Both the position numbers and the translations under genes were made by a program. A DNA stretch of 64,000 bases from Sulfolobales archaeon HS-7 (GTDB taxonomy: Archaea > Thermoproteota > Thermoprotei_A > Sulfolobales > Sulfolobaceae), in NCBI GenBank assembly GCA_019704295.1, contig AP024596.1, forward strand, positions 434,001 through 498,000, written 5' to 3'. Shown here in pieces: positions 1 through 9,150 of this stretch (positions within the stretch are counted from its first letter, which is position 1; every line of letters starts with the position of its first letter). The notes beneath the pieces were generated by a model. It saw only the letters and a list, made by a program, of their open reading frames with translations, was not told the origin of the DNA and made no database searches.

Positions 1-946
1 TATTTACTCCGAACCCAAAGGCTAGTATAGACGCCACATCACTTCTACCTAAAATATAAAACGGTATGCCAATAGCTATCCCTACTATAGAACCTAAAAC
101 GGCTATGGTTTTCCGACCTATGTAATCTGACAAAAATCCAGATAGTATCATTGCGGGTATTCCAATGGCGTTCATAATTACTAGGAGTGAACCGAAATAC
201 GCTGGGCTTAAGTGCAGTACGCTTCCGAAGAATACGGAGAGATATTGAGGTCCTGCGTAAATCGCAACCCAAAACCCTATCATAACTAATAGCGTTTGAA
301 ATATGGGTCTAAGGCCTTTGAATGGGTTTTCCTTTTTTGCTTCAACGTATATTTTAGGTTCCACTGCGTATGCCCTTATAATTAGGGCTAGGATGGCGGG
401 TATCATACCTATTCCAAAGATCAATCTCCAACCGTAGGAGAGGAACCAAGGTTCCTTAGCAAGAGAGGTAAATAGAAGGTCCACTATCACGAAACCTGCT
501 AGAGTTCCAGATTGGAGAATGCCTGCCATAAGTCCCCTCTTATTGGTGACGCTTTCCATAGCTATTGTAAAGCTGGAGGAAACATCACCACCAATAAAAA
601 TTCCCTGAATTAACCTTAACACTGAAAGGGCCACTGCTGCGATAATACCTACCTGAAAATATGTTGGTAAGAAAGCAGTTATTCCTATTGAAGCCGCGTA
701 ACCTAAAACTGTCAGAATAAAAGCGAACTTTCTTCCTCTTAAATCTGCTAAGTACCCGAATAAAAAACCGCCCAAGGGTCTAGTTATTACCGTGAACACT
801 ATTGGGAGAACAGCGCCTAACAAACCCAATGTGGGAAAGAAGAGTTTCCCTAGAATTGATGCCGTAATAACAACTGCTCCTAAGTCGTAGGAATCCATAA
901 GCCAGGAAGTATAAGCCCCTATATAGTTGAACCTTTCGGAAGGCAT
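1..946 (-). CDS. MFS transporter, MHS (metabolite:H+ symporter) type, 3' end missing
   Basis: This is a 12-helix secondary transporter that probably imports an organic acid or betaine-like solute with protons. The first ~315 codons are visible and the gene runs off the left edge. Reading starts at the ATG 946-944 with [20 protein letters not shown]. The signature loop ADLRGRKF follows the second and third helices and a second copy, DYIGRKT, lies in the C-terminal half, as expected for the duplicated MFS fold. A conserved basic and proline-rich segment ([10 protein letters not shown]) fits the ProP/KgtP-like MHS branch. A TATA-like AT run at about 967-979 lies some 26 nt upstream, so the mRNA is probably leaderless. 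Substrate cannot be read from sequence. Confidence 0.85.
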   Translation of the reverse strand, partial: MPSERFNYIGAYTSWLMDSYDLGAVVITASILGKLFFPTLGLLGAVLPIVFTVITRPLGGFLFGYLADLRGRKFAFILTVLGYAASIGITAFLPTYFQVGIIAAVALSVLRLIQGIFIGGDVSSSFTIAMESVTNKRGLMAGILQSGTLAGFVIVDLLFTSLAKEPWFLSYGWRLIFGIGMIPAILALIIRAYAVEPKIYVEAKKENPFKGLRPIFQTLLVMIGFWVAIYAGPQYLSVFFGSVLHLSPAYFGSLLVIMNAIGIPAMILSGFLSDYIGRKTIAVLGSIVGIAIGIPFYILGRSDVASILAFGFGVN

Positions 947-1083
947 ACTTTTATCTCTTTGTATAAGATTAAAAAATTTTCAACAAGGAGTTTTAGTATA
1001 GAATAAATGTTTTCGTTAAAAATAACATTAATTTCTCGATATATCTAAGAAAGAACTCAATGTTTATACTTTATCTACTATAA

Positions 1084-1120
1084 TTATTTAAATGCCTTTT
1101 AACTAACTATATTTTTGGTG
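1084..1120 (+). promoter_or_regulatory. doxDA promoter with short SD-containing leader
   Basis: An archaeal TATA box (ATTATTTAAAT, 1084-1093) would place transcription start near 1112-1117. A GGTGGT Shine-Dalgarno-like stretch at 1117-1122 precedes the GTG start at 1126 by a few bases. This supports the GTG as the start of doxD. Confidence 0.5.
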
Positions 1121-1125
1121 GTAAC

Positions 1126-1665
1126 GTGACACAGAAAAATGTACAAGCTAACACCACGAGAATGGAGTATTTGTTTCCGGTAAGATTTGCTGTAGGATGG
1201 ATGTTTCTTGACGGCGGGTTAAGGAAAGCAGTTTTAGCTCCAGTCAAGTTAAATCCCAATTCCCCTTCATTTGCAGGAGGGAAGTTAGTCAACTTTTTAC
1301 CCCACGCAGGTCCATTTCAGGGATTTCTCTTAACAATACTTGAAAACAGGGGTCTAGATATAGCCTTTATTACAACTTTCAGCTATCTGGAGATAATAGT
1401 AGGGCTCCTTTTAGTATTGGGGCTTTTAACAAGGTTAAGCGCGTTTGGAGCTGCATTAATGGCGGCCGGGTTTGCCCCTGCGTACTGGTTAGGTTCTACT
1501 TGCGAGGATGAGTGGCAGATAGGCGCTCTGTTAGTTGCTGGAGCGATAACGTTAATGTTAACAGCTTCTGGAAGGACATTTGGACTAGATAAATTCCTCT
1601 ATGAGAAGTTTGGAGACAGGGGGATAGCTAACGTACCTATACTAAAGTGGATAAAGTTATGGTGA
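1126..1665 (+). CDS. doxD: thiosulfate:quinone oxidoreductase subunit DoxD
   Basis: Membrane subunit of thiosulfate:quinone oxidoreductase, which couples two thiosulfate to tetrathionate and passes electrons to caldariellaquinone-type quinones in the cytoplasmic membrane. The 179-residue protein has the DoxD/DoxX-like start ([15 protein letters not shown], ~20-34) and helices near 82-103, 107-124 and 133-150, with the usual length for the family. It starts with GTG just after an SD-like GGTGGT. The doxA gene follows and overlaps its end, matching the known doxDA arrangement of Acidianus ambivalens. The pair implies that the organism oxidises reduced sulfur compounds. Confidence 0.9.
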   Translation: MTQKNVQANTTRMEYLFPVRFAVGWMFLDGGLRKAVLAPVKLNPNSPSFAGGKLVNFLPHAGPFQGFLLTILENRGLDIAFITTFSYLEIIVGLLLVLGLLTRLSAFGAALMAAGFAPAYWLGSTCEDEWQIGALLVAGAITLMLTASGRTFGLDKFLYEKFGDRGIANVPILKWIKLW

Positions 1666-2171
1666 GCATCATGGATAGAACAACAGTTGTCGCACTAATC
1701 TTCGGCCTGATAATCGTTGGATTCGTATGGGGCACAGGCCAGTGGGCCTATGGAAATTTATACGGACCTTTATTTAATGATTCTAAATTACCTGAGCTAA
1801 GAATAACGTATATTACGTCTGAACAACTAAACAACGGAACGATGATAATAATGAATGTAACTGATATCGATGGACCTGACGCCTATCCGGCAAGTGCACC
1901 ACTCATGGAAATCTACAACTCAACATGGCACGTTTATCTGAACTCATCTCAGATATCGCGCTATACAGTGGCAATAATCCAAGCACCTTGGAACTCCGTA
2001 AAGAAGGACTTCGTGAATAATTACACGGGCATTGCCGTCATCTTGGGAACTATGGCTCAATTTCACCTTAGTCTTCCATATCATCTTACAAAAGGAGAAT
2101 ACAAAATAATACTGTATACACCCGCTATTAGTCTAAGTAGGGAGGCAGTAGCTGAGTTTTCAGTTAGCTAG
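1659..2171 (+). CDS. doxA: thiosulfate:quinone oxidoreductase subunit DoxA
   Basis: Partner of DoxD in thiosulfate:quinone oxidoreductase. One N-terminal membrane helix ([23 protein letters not shown]) anchors an extracytoplasmic beta-rich domain of about 140 residues with several N-glycosylation sequons (NGT, NVT, NST, NSS, NYT). In-frame starts exist at 1647 (GTG), 1659 (ATG), 1662 (GTG) and 1671 (ATG). I give 1659 because the ATG overlaps the doxD stop region, which suggests translational coupling, but 1671 is as plausible. The 3' end overlaps the convergent dehydrogenase gene by 8 bases. Confidence 0.88.
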   Translation: MVSIMDRTTVVALIFGLIIVGFVWGTGQWAYGNLYGPLFNDSKLPELRITYITSEQLNNGTMIIMNVTDIDGPDAYPASAPLMEIYNSTWHVYLNSSQISRYTVAIIQAPWNSVKKDFVNNYTGIAVILGTMAQFHLSLPYHLTKGEYKIILYTPAISLSREAVAEFSVS

Positions 2172-3156
2172 ACTTAATTATTGCCTTTATGACATTTCCT
2201 TTCTTCGCCTCATCGACGGCAAGAAAGAATTCATCTAAGGAAAATTCGTGAGTAATAATTTTTTCGAATTGAATTTTTCCCTCGACCAGTAAATCTAGTG
2301 CGGACTTGGTGTCCTCCTCCACAGCAGCGTTACTTGAGATTAGGGATATTTCATTATTTAAGAGGTATTCGGGGGAAACCACTGCCTGTTTGTAAGGCAC
2401 CCCAAAGAGGAGTACCTTTCCCCCTCTTCTAACGGATTTTATAGCGGACTCTATCGCTGCCGGAACTCCAGAAGCTATTATTGCAACGTCAGCTCCCCTC
2501 CCATCAGTTAAGGATCTGACCTCAGTATCTACATCCTTTGCGTTTATTGTAATTCCACCTAATCTCTCTGCAAAGGAAAGTCTATATTCGCTTACATCCG
2601 ATATTATTACGGTCCCATACTGCTTGGCTAACAAAAGATGAAGATCTCCCATAGGACCTGCGCCCGATATGAAAATTGTATCCCCCTTCACCATTCCAAG
2701 TCTCCTCTGAGCCCTTATTACCGTGGCTAAAGGTTCTATTAGAGTACCCTTCTCGAAACTAAGATTGGACGGTAGCTTTAAGACTCCTAGTAAATTTTCC
2801 TTTGGAACTCTGAAGTACTCTGAAAATCCCCCAGGAAAGATATTGGTCCTCCTATACTGAGGACACATCGTAGGACTTCCGTGAGCACAGTAATAACAAG
2901 TGTAGTCTGGGACATGATGATGAACGAAAACCCTATCACCAGGCTCGAAGAGTTCCGTTTTACTCTCCGCTACAACTCCGGCTGGTTCATGGCCCAGTAT
3001 TGGTAGTGACGCGGTATACTCCCCTGACATTTTTTCTAGGTCAGTTCCGCAAAGTCCACATGCCTTCATCTGAATCAAAAGTTCATTATTCCCTATTTTA
3101 GGTACCTCTGTATCTAATAGGCGCGTCCCTTCCTGTGTAATAACTACAGCTTTCAC
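2164..3156 (-). CDS. zinc-dependent medium-chain dehydrogenase (threonine/sorbitol dehydrogenase-like)
   Basis: NAD(P)-dependent oxidation of an alcohol or polyol. The catalytic zinc site is visible as [15 protein letters not shown] and GHEPAGVV. A structural zinc loop has cysteines in the [12 protein letters not shown] segment, shorter than the classic four-cysteine lobe. The Rossmann segment is [19 protein letters not shown]. An upstream in-frame extension to 3255 is possible, but the family start is the GTG at 3156 (MKAVVI...), and a TATA box (3178-3189 complement) lies about 26 nt upstream, making a leaderless transcript likely. Substrate is unknown; sugar or threonine dehydrogenases of Sulfolobales share this layout. 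Confidence 0.85.
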   Translation of the reverse strand: MKAVVITQEGTRLLDTEVPKIGNNELLIQMKACGLCGTDLEKMSGEYTASLPILGHEPAGVVAESKTELFEPGDRVFVHHHVPDYTCYYCAHGSPTMCPQYRRTNIFPGGFSEYFRVPKENLLGVLKLPSNLSFEKGTLIEPLATVIRAQRRLGMVKGDTIFISGAGPMGDLHLLLAKQYGTVIISDVSEYRLSFAERLGGITINAKDVDTEVRSLTDGRGADVAIIASGVPAAIESAIKSVRRGGKVLLFGVPYKQAVVSPEYLLNNEISLISSNAAVEEDTKSALDLLVEGKIQFEKIITHEFSLDEFFLAVDEAKKGNVIKAIIKSS

Positions 3157-3177
3157 AGGTATGATCTTTCGATACTT

Positions 3178-3221
3178 ATTATAAATGTGAGTGGGTTTAC
3201 CGAAACTGGAACCCTTATAAA
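3178..3221. promoter_or_regulatory. divergent leaderless promoters of the dehydrogenase and M48 protease genes
   Basis: Two TATA boxes lie back to back. One on the minus strand (ATTATAAAT on the plus strand at ~3178-3187) is about 26 nt from the GTG at 3156. One on the plus strand (CTTATAAAC, ~3214-3221) is about 26 nt from the GTG at 3243. The geometry fits two leaderless GTG-initiated mRNAs. Confidence 0.55.
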
Positions 3222-3242
3222 CACTCAAGTTGAATAATACTT

Positions 3243-3869
3243 GTGCTACAATCACTCATTGAACTTGTATTAATCTGTTCGTCTATAACTAACCCTGCGA
3301 CTTATCTTTTGACACCAGTCGTAGTTGATAAATTGTGGGATACACAGAAGGATGAATACGTGGAGGGAATTTTCAGGAAAATTACAGAAAAGACAGGAGT
3401 AAAAGCTTCTAAAATTGTAATTACGCAAAGAGGTGAGCCTAATGCGTTTGCAATCGAATCATGGAAGAACGAAATAATAGTCGCAGGAGGCCTTGAGAAA
3501 AGGACAAGTGAGGGAGAACTTGAGGCAATTCTGCTTCACGAGATAGCCCATATAGAGAAGAGACATTCGCTAAAGAGAACTCTATTAAGAGAGTTAATTC
3601 TCCTAAGTTCCCTAGTAATTCTGTTTCTGAATTATCAGGTGGAATTACTCCTATTCATTATGTTGCTCTTATTCGTCACGGATATAGAGTATTCTAAGAA
3701 AACGGAACTAGATGCTGATAGAATGTCGGCAGAGCTCACTAAACCTGAGAACTTAGTCAGTGCAATAAAGAAGTTCTCCGTAAGCGAACCTTTTTTCTCC
3801 ACCCATCCGAGCTCCGAAAAGAGAGTCTCAATGATAGAATCTAGAGTAAGAACGTCTTCCCAATCATAG
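3243..3869 (+). CDS. membrane-associated M48 (HtpX/Oma1-type) metalloprotease
   Basis: Zinc endopeptidase of family M48, probably in membrane protein quality control. The zinc motif HEIAH is at residues 99-103 and the third ligand is in ELDAD (Glu ~155), followed by the STHPSSEKR motif typical of HtpX-like enzymes. Two hydrophobic helices lie between these motifs (~116-146). At 208 residues it is shorter than HtpX (about 290) because it lacks most of the N-terminal membrane region. It starts with GTG and is predicted leaderless. It stands alone, divergent from the dehydrogenase. Confidence 0.85.
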   Translation: MLQSLIELVLICSSITNPATYLLTPVVVDKLWDTQKDEYVEGIFRKITEKTGVKASKIVITQRGEPNAFAIESWKNEIIVAGGLEKRTSEGELEAILLHEIAHIEKRHSLKRTLLRELILLSSLVILFLNYQVELLLFIMLLLFVTDIEYSKKTELDADRMSAELTKPENLVSAIKKFSVSEPFFSTHPSSEKRVSMIESRVRTSSQS

Positions 3870-4312
3870 CATGGGTTGCTTTTAGATTTACTGTCTTACG
3901 GATTGACCTGTATCTAACTTAACATAATCAATTAAGCTGCGGAGTTAGCTACTTTTTAAAGTTTTTCAGAAAAATTTCTTGGAAAAAATTATGATAATAA
4001 ATTCTCAAGAGCTACTCATGGATCCGGAGAATTACGTTCATGACATTGCTTAGTAACCTCTCCTCCATAAGTCATTACGGAGTGGTTTAGTGGAACATCT
4101 GACGAGGAATCGTAGTTTCTCCGGGAAGCATGAGACCGTAGGCTAATTATATTAAGATAGTAAAAGTTTTCCAAATTTTAAACTGTGAGAAGCACCTCCC
4201 TACTTTTAGGGATTTGTATGTACTTCTAGGAGAACATGTGAAGCGATAAATTCCAATATCTATATCTAAAAATATTATTCACGTTACTAAAGTAAAATTT
4301 TTAAGGTCGCTT
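3870..4312. other. gene-free stretch
   Basis: No convincing gene. A 20-codon open stretch around 3990-4053 is too short to support. The segment 4040-4150 is richer in G and C than its surroundings and may be the relic of an insertion sequence, but I see no diagnostic ends. Confidence 0.4.
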
Positions 4313-4900
4313 TTAATGAAAATGTGACGTATTAAGGGAATTAAGCCATTCTGAGATTATGTTATCTATCTCTTTGTATTGCGATCTCATTGGAGAATGT
4401 TTCATGTCTATGATTTGAAGTTGACACCTCCCTCCACTTTCTCTAATTTTCTCGCATAGAATCTCGCTTTGTCGTTGTTGCACTATATCATCCCTTGTTC
4501 CGTGGATTAGCAGGACATCTTTCAAGCCTTTAACGTAGTTTATCGGTGAAGTATTTCGCAGATACTCCTCTCCTAGACTTGATAGATATTCGTAGTTTCT
4601 ATGTTGTGGAGTTCCTGATGGGAAAGTACTTAAGTAATGTAATTGGAGTAATCTATCAGCAGGAGGTGATACGGCAATAACGGGAATCACCTTTTTCGAA
4701 CCCAGAATTAAGGCAGATGCTCCACCCCTTGAATGGCCTGCTACAAGATCGCAGTTAAATGACGAGTATTTTTCAACGGTTTCCATTATCTCCTCGTCAA
4801 CCTTAGGAACGTAAACTTCACCATACTTCCTCAGAGGTTCCGACAGCCATTCTATCTTCTCAGGTGAGGAATTCAAACCGTGAATAACTAAAATTTTCAT
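4313..4900 (-). CDS. small alpha/beta-hydrolase (esterase or thioesterase-like)
   Basis: Predicted cytosolic serine hydrolase of 195 residues. The oxyanion segment VIHGLNSSP is at 5-13, the nucleophile elbow GHSRGG puts the serine at 57, the acid is in HGTRDD (Asp 137/138), and the histidine is in MKHSP (168), so the full triad is in order. The length and the missing lid fit the YqiA/RBBP9-like or dienelactone-hydrolase-like small hydrolases. A TATA-like run (4919-4931) is about 26 nt upstream of the ATG. Substrate unknown. Confidence 0.75.
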   Translation of the reverse strand: MKILVIHGLNSSPEKIEWLSEPLRKYGEVYVPKVDEEIMETVEKYSSFNCDLVAGHSRGGASALILGSKKVIPVIAVSPPADRLLQLHYLSTFPSGTPQHRNYEYLSSLGEEYLRNTSPINYVKGLKDVLLIHGTRDDIVQQRQSEILCEKIRESGGRCQLQIIDMKHSPMRSQYKEIDNIISEWLNSLNTSHFH

Positions 4901-4963
4901 ACCTTAAATGTATTGCTAGCAGAATAAATTCCGCATCGTTGATGGTGGAAAAAGCGCCACTAT

Positions 4964-5767
4964 TTAGCCCAAGGCAATAATAAGAGCGCTAATGCTTATA
5001 GCGACAATTCCCAAGACGAAGTCTACTGTATAGATAGAGTTTCTTCTGGCAAAAGATAATAGCAATTTTATTGTAGCTAATCCGGTAAGGAATGCCGCAA
5101 TAATCGAAACTCCCAGACCTAAAGGAGAAAGGGAATGGATGGCAACGTCAAGTATTTTCCTTTGTAGAAAAATCGTTGCTCCTGTTGCGCCTAAAGCAGC
5201 AGGTATATACGCGAGGTAAGAGTACCTAAATGCCTGTTCTGGTTTATATCCTAGAATTAGCATAGTTGATACCGTCATTCCAGATCTACTAACTCCTGGC
5301 AATGCTGCTAGTCCCTGCATAACACCAATTAGGAACATATCCCTTAATGATAAGTTCTTTCCATTAATGAGGTTCCTCCTAAGTCTAGAAAACCTTATGT
5401 AAATTCCGTCCGCAATCAGAATAATGCCCAATATAAGCATAGGATAACCTACGTTATACTGATTGTAAAGTACTTTTGTTGAGATTAAAAACAAAGGAAC
5501 TCCTATTATTCCAGTTATAACTGTAACAACTATCAAAAATGTCAACAGATTCCTGTCTTTGAACACGTTCTTTATGTCGTTTCTGAAGTACACTGCAGCC
5601 GAACCAACCGAACCGATTTCCATGAATAGACCAAACACGTAAGCACTACTTACGGTAATATCAAGGAGGAAGGTAGATGCTAGCAAAACCTGAGTTTTAC
5701 TGCTTATTGGAAGCCATTCTGCTACTCCTTGAATGATCCCGATAATTATAGCTCCTATTAAGTTCAT
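4964..5767 (-). CDS. uppP: undecaprenyl/dolichyl-diphosphate phosphatase UppP (BacA) homologue
   Basis: Polytopic membrane enzyme that removes a phosphate from polyprenyl diphosphate. In archaea the likely substrate is dolichyl diphosphate left after lipid-linked glycan transfer. Both catalytic signatures are present: GIIQGVAEWLPISSKTQ (10-26) and PGVSRSGMT (157-165), with about eight helices and the normal length (267). The Agl24-like glycosyltransferase at 11.6 kb would work in the same dolichol cycle. A TATA box (CTTATATC, ~5790-5797) lies ~26 nt upstream, indicating a leaderless mRNA. Confidence 0.9.
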   Translation of the reverse strand: MNLIGAIIIGIIQGVAEWLPISSKTQVLLASTFLLDITVSSAYVFGLFMEIGSVGSAAVYFRNDIKNVFKDRNLLTFLIVVTVITGIIGVPLFLISTKVLYNQYNVGYPMLILGIILIADGIYIRFSRLRRNLINGKNLSLRDMFLIGVMQGLAALPGVSRSGMTVSTMLILGYKPEQAFRYSYLAYIPAALGATGATIFLQRKILDVAIHSLSPLGLGVSIIAAFLTGLATIKLLLSFARRNSIYTVDFVLGIVAISISALIIALG

Positions 5768-6292
5768 AAGTGAGAAGGGGAAACAGTTCTTATATCACTC
5801 CTCTATATATTTTAAGTAGGAAAAATAGAGAATATACAGTATATAGGCCCATCAGGCAGTAAGCATTCTTATCTCTATCGTTCTTTACTAGAGAAAAACA
5901 TTTAGGAGGTTTAATGGACTACCCAGTCCTCACAAACGTGCCATCTACGCACCCCGATAGAGATTCTCTGCTTCTCAGAGAAACCTAGGTCTTGATTCAC
6001 TCACAGCAGAGGTTCCATTGTACGGAACCGTTCTGTCATCTCAGTGTGGAAGAGAGGTTATTGAGGGTTTTCTCTCCACAGGCTTAAGTTTCCCCAGTCC
6101 AGAGGGTACTAACCCAGATCTTAAAGCCAGAGTCCAAAAATTTTACAAAGAGGTATAAAAACGTTTCTATAAGGGGGACTATACATCAGCTCCTTACTGA
6201 AGGGGTCCTCAGCCAGCCTGCCCTCTAAGCGTAGGTTGCTATTTACACTAGATACCGTAGAGGTTTTAATTTTCTATGAGGGACAGATTGCG
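5768..6292. other. gene-free stretch, possible IS200/IS605 3'-end relic on the minus strand
   Basis: No intact gene. On the minus strand, 6165-6215 reads as a short GC-rich hairpin (GGACCCCTTCAGTAAGGAGC) that resembles the right-end hairpins of IS200/IS605 elements seen better at 17.8 and 48.97 kb. Further segments (5900-6130) are GC-richer than normal spacer and look like decayed coding sequence, with stops in all frames. Confidence 0.35.
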
Positions 6293-7267
6293 ATGAGAAT
6301 TCTCGTAATTGGAGGGGGAATTGCAGGCTCATCAGTAGCATTACTTCTTAGGCAGAGGGGAATAGATGTTACTATTATAGATGAGGGAAAACCCCGAGTG
6401 AACTCAGTTCTGATCCACTCCTTACTCCTTAAGGACGAAGACGTAAATCTCGCAAAGAGAACCTTGGAGCTATATAAAAAGTGGAATATCATACTTAGGG
6501 AGTACAAGTCATATACTATAGGAAATATAGACGAAAGATACTTAGATCAGTGGCATGAGGCGGGAGTGAAAGTAAGGAGGATTTCGATTAGGGAGCTAGG
6601 AGCAGAGGCTTATGAAGCAGTGGGAGGAGATAGATTAGTGAATATAGGGAAATTAATTACCTTGTCTTCTCCTATTCGAGCCAAAGTAAAGCTTACAATA
6701 GAAAACAACACTGCCTCAATACAAGGGGTCAGTTCTAACTTTGACGTAATAGTTCTAGCTTCTGGTGCGTGGAACGGTCAAATGATTAACGCGCCCTTAA
6801 AGTCTTATTACTGCTGGGCTTCCCTTGCAATTACTAATGCGTTTGCAGGAAGCAATATAATTTACGACTATGAGCTCGGTTTCTATTCCAGACCATTTAT
6901 CGGAGAGGGTTTACCACTGTCGATTGTTGGGGACGGAGAGGTTCTAGAATGTCCTCCGAAGAAAGTTCCAAAATTCTCCATTTTTAACGTAATAACCAAG
7001 GTTAACATGAGGTTTCGAGCAATACCCATTATAGTGGGAGGAAACTTCTGTGAAGGCACACCAGATATGCGACCTGTTTACGGTAAAGTACTCGAAAATT
7101 TGTACTTTATTGGAGGGTTAAACGGTTACGGTGCAGAAGTAGGACCTGCAGTTGCTGAAATGTTAGTTAACTACATAATTGATGGATTTGAGGATAAAAG
7201 GTACTCTTTGGGAAGATTTAACGACACAGGAGAATTCTCTCTAGGTAGAGAAGCTCATGAGTTTTAA
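6293..7267 (+). CDS. FAD-dependent oxidoreductase, DAO (glycine/sarcosine oxidase-like) family
   Basis: Flavoenzyme expected to oxidise an amine or 2-hydroxy acid. The FAD dinucleotide-binding motif is at the N-terminus (VIGGGIAGSSVALLLRQRG followed by an acidic residue in IIDEG). A second FAD contact region is near the C-terminus (LYFIGGLNGYGAEVGPAVAE). The open frame extends upstream to 6236, but the ATG at 6293 puts the flavin motif at residues 6-12 as is normal, and a TTTTAATTT box at 6263-6271 fits a leaderless start. Substrate is not evident. It is single, with long spacers on both sides. Confidence 0.8.
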   Translation: MRILVIGGGIAGSSVALLLRQRGIDVTIIDEGKPRVNSVLIHSLLLKDEDVNLAKRTLELYKKWNIILREYKSYTIGNIDERYLDQWHEAGVKVRRISIRELGAEAYEAVGGDRLVNIGKLITLSSPIRAKVKLTIENNTASIQGVSSNFDVIVLASGAWNGQMINAPLKSYYCWASLAITNAFAGSNIIYDYELGFYSRPFIGEGLPLSIVGDGEVLECPPKKVPKFSIFNVITKVNMRFRAIPIIVGGNFCEGTPDMRPVYGKVLENLYFIGGLNGYGAEVGPAVAEMLVNYIIDGFEDKRYSLGRFNDTGEFSLGREAHEF

Positions 7268-7834
7268 CAAAGTTCCTCTTAGAAATTAGTTTAAGGGACC
7301 ACGCTACTCTTTGTTTTATTATTGAACAGGATCACTTCTATAACCAAAATACAGATAGTTCAAACATTTTCCTCAATTTCAGGTTTTACTACTAAACAAA
7401 AATCAAATAATGACTTAGAATTTCACTATTCCCATAACTAGTGACACTAATTTCGTAAAGTATAGAAAAGTGTCCAAGATTTTTCAGAGAAGAAGTGTCA
7501 TCTCGCGTAGTTCGAGTATGGGGGATCACGTTAATACAAAACGTGAATCAACCTTAAGACAGGACCTCCTATCCAACCGTCGGCGGTGCGATCATGCACT
7601 AAGCTTCTTCACATCAACCTCGCCGTAAATCTCAGTTACATTCCCTTCATTAGCAACTATTATCGCCAATATATTTCACTAAAGCCTAGTCACCTTAATC
7701 CTGACTGATTTCCCCCATTAATGTGAAACGAGGGAAAATGGTAGAAAGCCCAAATCCCATGCTAAATTGGAATACGGAAAATCCGTAAAAAGTGAGATAA
7801 TAGTTAAGGAAAAGTTTTTATTTTTCTCGTCATT
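7268..7834. other. gene-free stretch with a decayed coding segment
   Basis: No intact gene. On the minus strand, 7592-7672 is an open run of about 27 codons ending VTEIYGEVDVKKLSA then a stop, preceded by a stop in the same frame; it looks like the tail of a lost gene. Next to it, 7520-7590 is GC-rich and resembles an IS end. Function cannot be assigned. Confidence 0.35.
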
Positions 7835-8680
7835 TTGATAACACAGTTAGAGGTTTGGGAGAGTGGAATAGTTACACACACCCTTTGCAAGGGCCGTGTG
7901 AAAGGTCCTTGTGGTAGGGTGTATTTAGACTTCAGGCCGAGGTATCTCCCTATAGCCTACCCGTTAGGGAACGCGTCGGCCTTTAAAGGCGCGGTAATGT
8001 TGGTTCTGGAAGGGAGTAGTATAAGGTCTTCTATAAAAGTACCACCAAACTTAGACATTATAAGGAAGGCGGCCATTAAATATAAGCCAGATACAGTGGT
8101 TTTTGACCCATTCATAGCAGGAAGAATGACAGATAAGACTGTCTTCAAAGTCATGAGAGAGATAAGTGAACAGATAGGTGCAAATTTTGTATTTAACGAT
8201 AGCGAAACCTACCTTTTCGATGAATTTGGATCAGTCGGTTTTTACACCTCATATGAAATACCAGTCATACGTAAGGTTAACAAAAAACTAATAGCCTTTG
8301 GCATTAAGAACGAGGAGGAGGAAAAAGTAGATTTAGAGCCTTATGATAACACATATGCAAATGCCAGTAAATTTGGTTCTATGTTAAGAAAAAGGTTCCA
8401 CGAAACCATGGATGGGATGGTAAATGTGCTTGGTGCAGGAAACATTATATCAATATATATAGGACCTAAGATAAGGCAATTCAGAGATCTGATATTTGTT
8501 AATCATGAAGCAATGAGACAACTGTCGTTAGCTTTAATTTTAAATGGAGTAATGGCGCACCCTGCTAAAATATTTATTGCGCCTTGTCACACCGAAGATG
8601 ACATTAACGTATTAGCGGAAAAGATTGAAAAAATAGTTCCAACAATTCTAGAGTTGAAGGCAGGAATACCGAAGTCATAG
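7835..8680 (+). CDS. divergent, shortened class III aminotransferase-like protein
   Basis: Tentative fold assignment. The N-terminal part (GRVKGPCGRVYLDF) resembles the opening of class III PLP aminotransferases, the middle (VVFDPFIAG ... ANFVFNDSETYLFDEF) resembles the region that holds the PLP-binding aspartate, and the end (GVMAHPAKIFIAPCHTEDDINVLAEKIEKI) matches the C-terminus of glutamate-1-semialdehyde aminomutase-type enzymes. The protein has 281 residues against about 430, and I cannot place a PLP lysine securely; NKKLIAFG is the only candidate. It may have lost PLP chemistry. It starts with TTG, downstream of an AT-rich box at 7811-7822. It could also be an unrelated conserved hypothetical. 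Confidence 0.5.
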   Translation: MITQLEVWESGIVTHTLCKGRVKGPCGRVYLDFRPRYLPIAYPLGNASAFKGAVMLVLEGSSIRSSIKVPPNLDIIRKAAIKYKPDTVVFDPFIAGRMTDKTVFKVMREISEQIGANFVFNDSETYLFDEFGSVGFYTSYEIPVIRKVNKKLIAFGIKNEEEEKVDLEPYDNTYANASKFGSMLRKRFHETMDGMVNVLGAGNIISIYIGPKIRQFRDLIFVNHEAMRQLSLALILNGVMAHPAKIFIAPCHTEDDINVLAEKIEKIVPTILELKAGIPKS

Positions 8681-9150
8681 AGATTTTATCTCTTAGATTT
8701 GAGTAAGAGATTATCGTTAACAATAATGCAAAACTCATTTTCATATAAGTAATTCAATACAATTGTTTCCCGAGTTTAGGCGATTCTAACGTTTTCTTGA
8801 TAAAGCGATTAAAAAAATCATTTTAATTCCAATATTACTGTTTCAATACACTTGAGTTGAATTTAGGGAGATATAATAGTGTAACGGTCCACGAAAGGAC
8901 GCGACAGGACTTCTCCGAATTTCAAGCGCTAAATTAAAGACATTCGATTCCAGCAATCTCTTCCAAATAACGTAGTTCCCTATAGATTTTTGCTTTCTAA
9001 GGAGTGGCGCGTTCCCTTAACTTCATTAATCAAGGTGAGTACCGAAGAGCAAAAATTCGACCCCCAAATTTAAAGTACGGAGCTGAACAAAGCCTAGAAA
9101 GTGTCGTAACAAATGATAATTGCTCTAAGCGTGAGATGAAACCTTCACAC
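8681..9150. other. gene-free stretch
   Basis: I see no gene, RNA or repeat that can be supported here. A frame open from 9004 to 9246 overlaps the methyltransferase on the other strand and has no family features. Confidence 0.4.

Noticed and set aside
2164..3255. start of the zinc dehydrogenase at 3255
   Set aside because: The extra 33 residues do not resemble the family, and the TATA box position supports the GTG at 3156.
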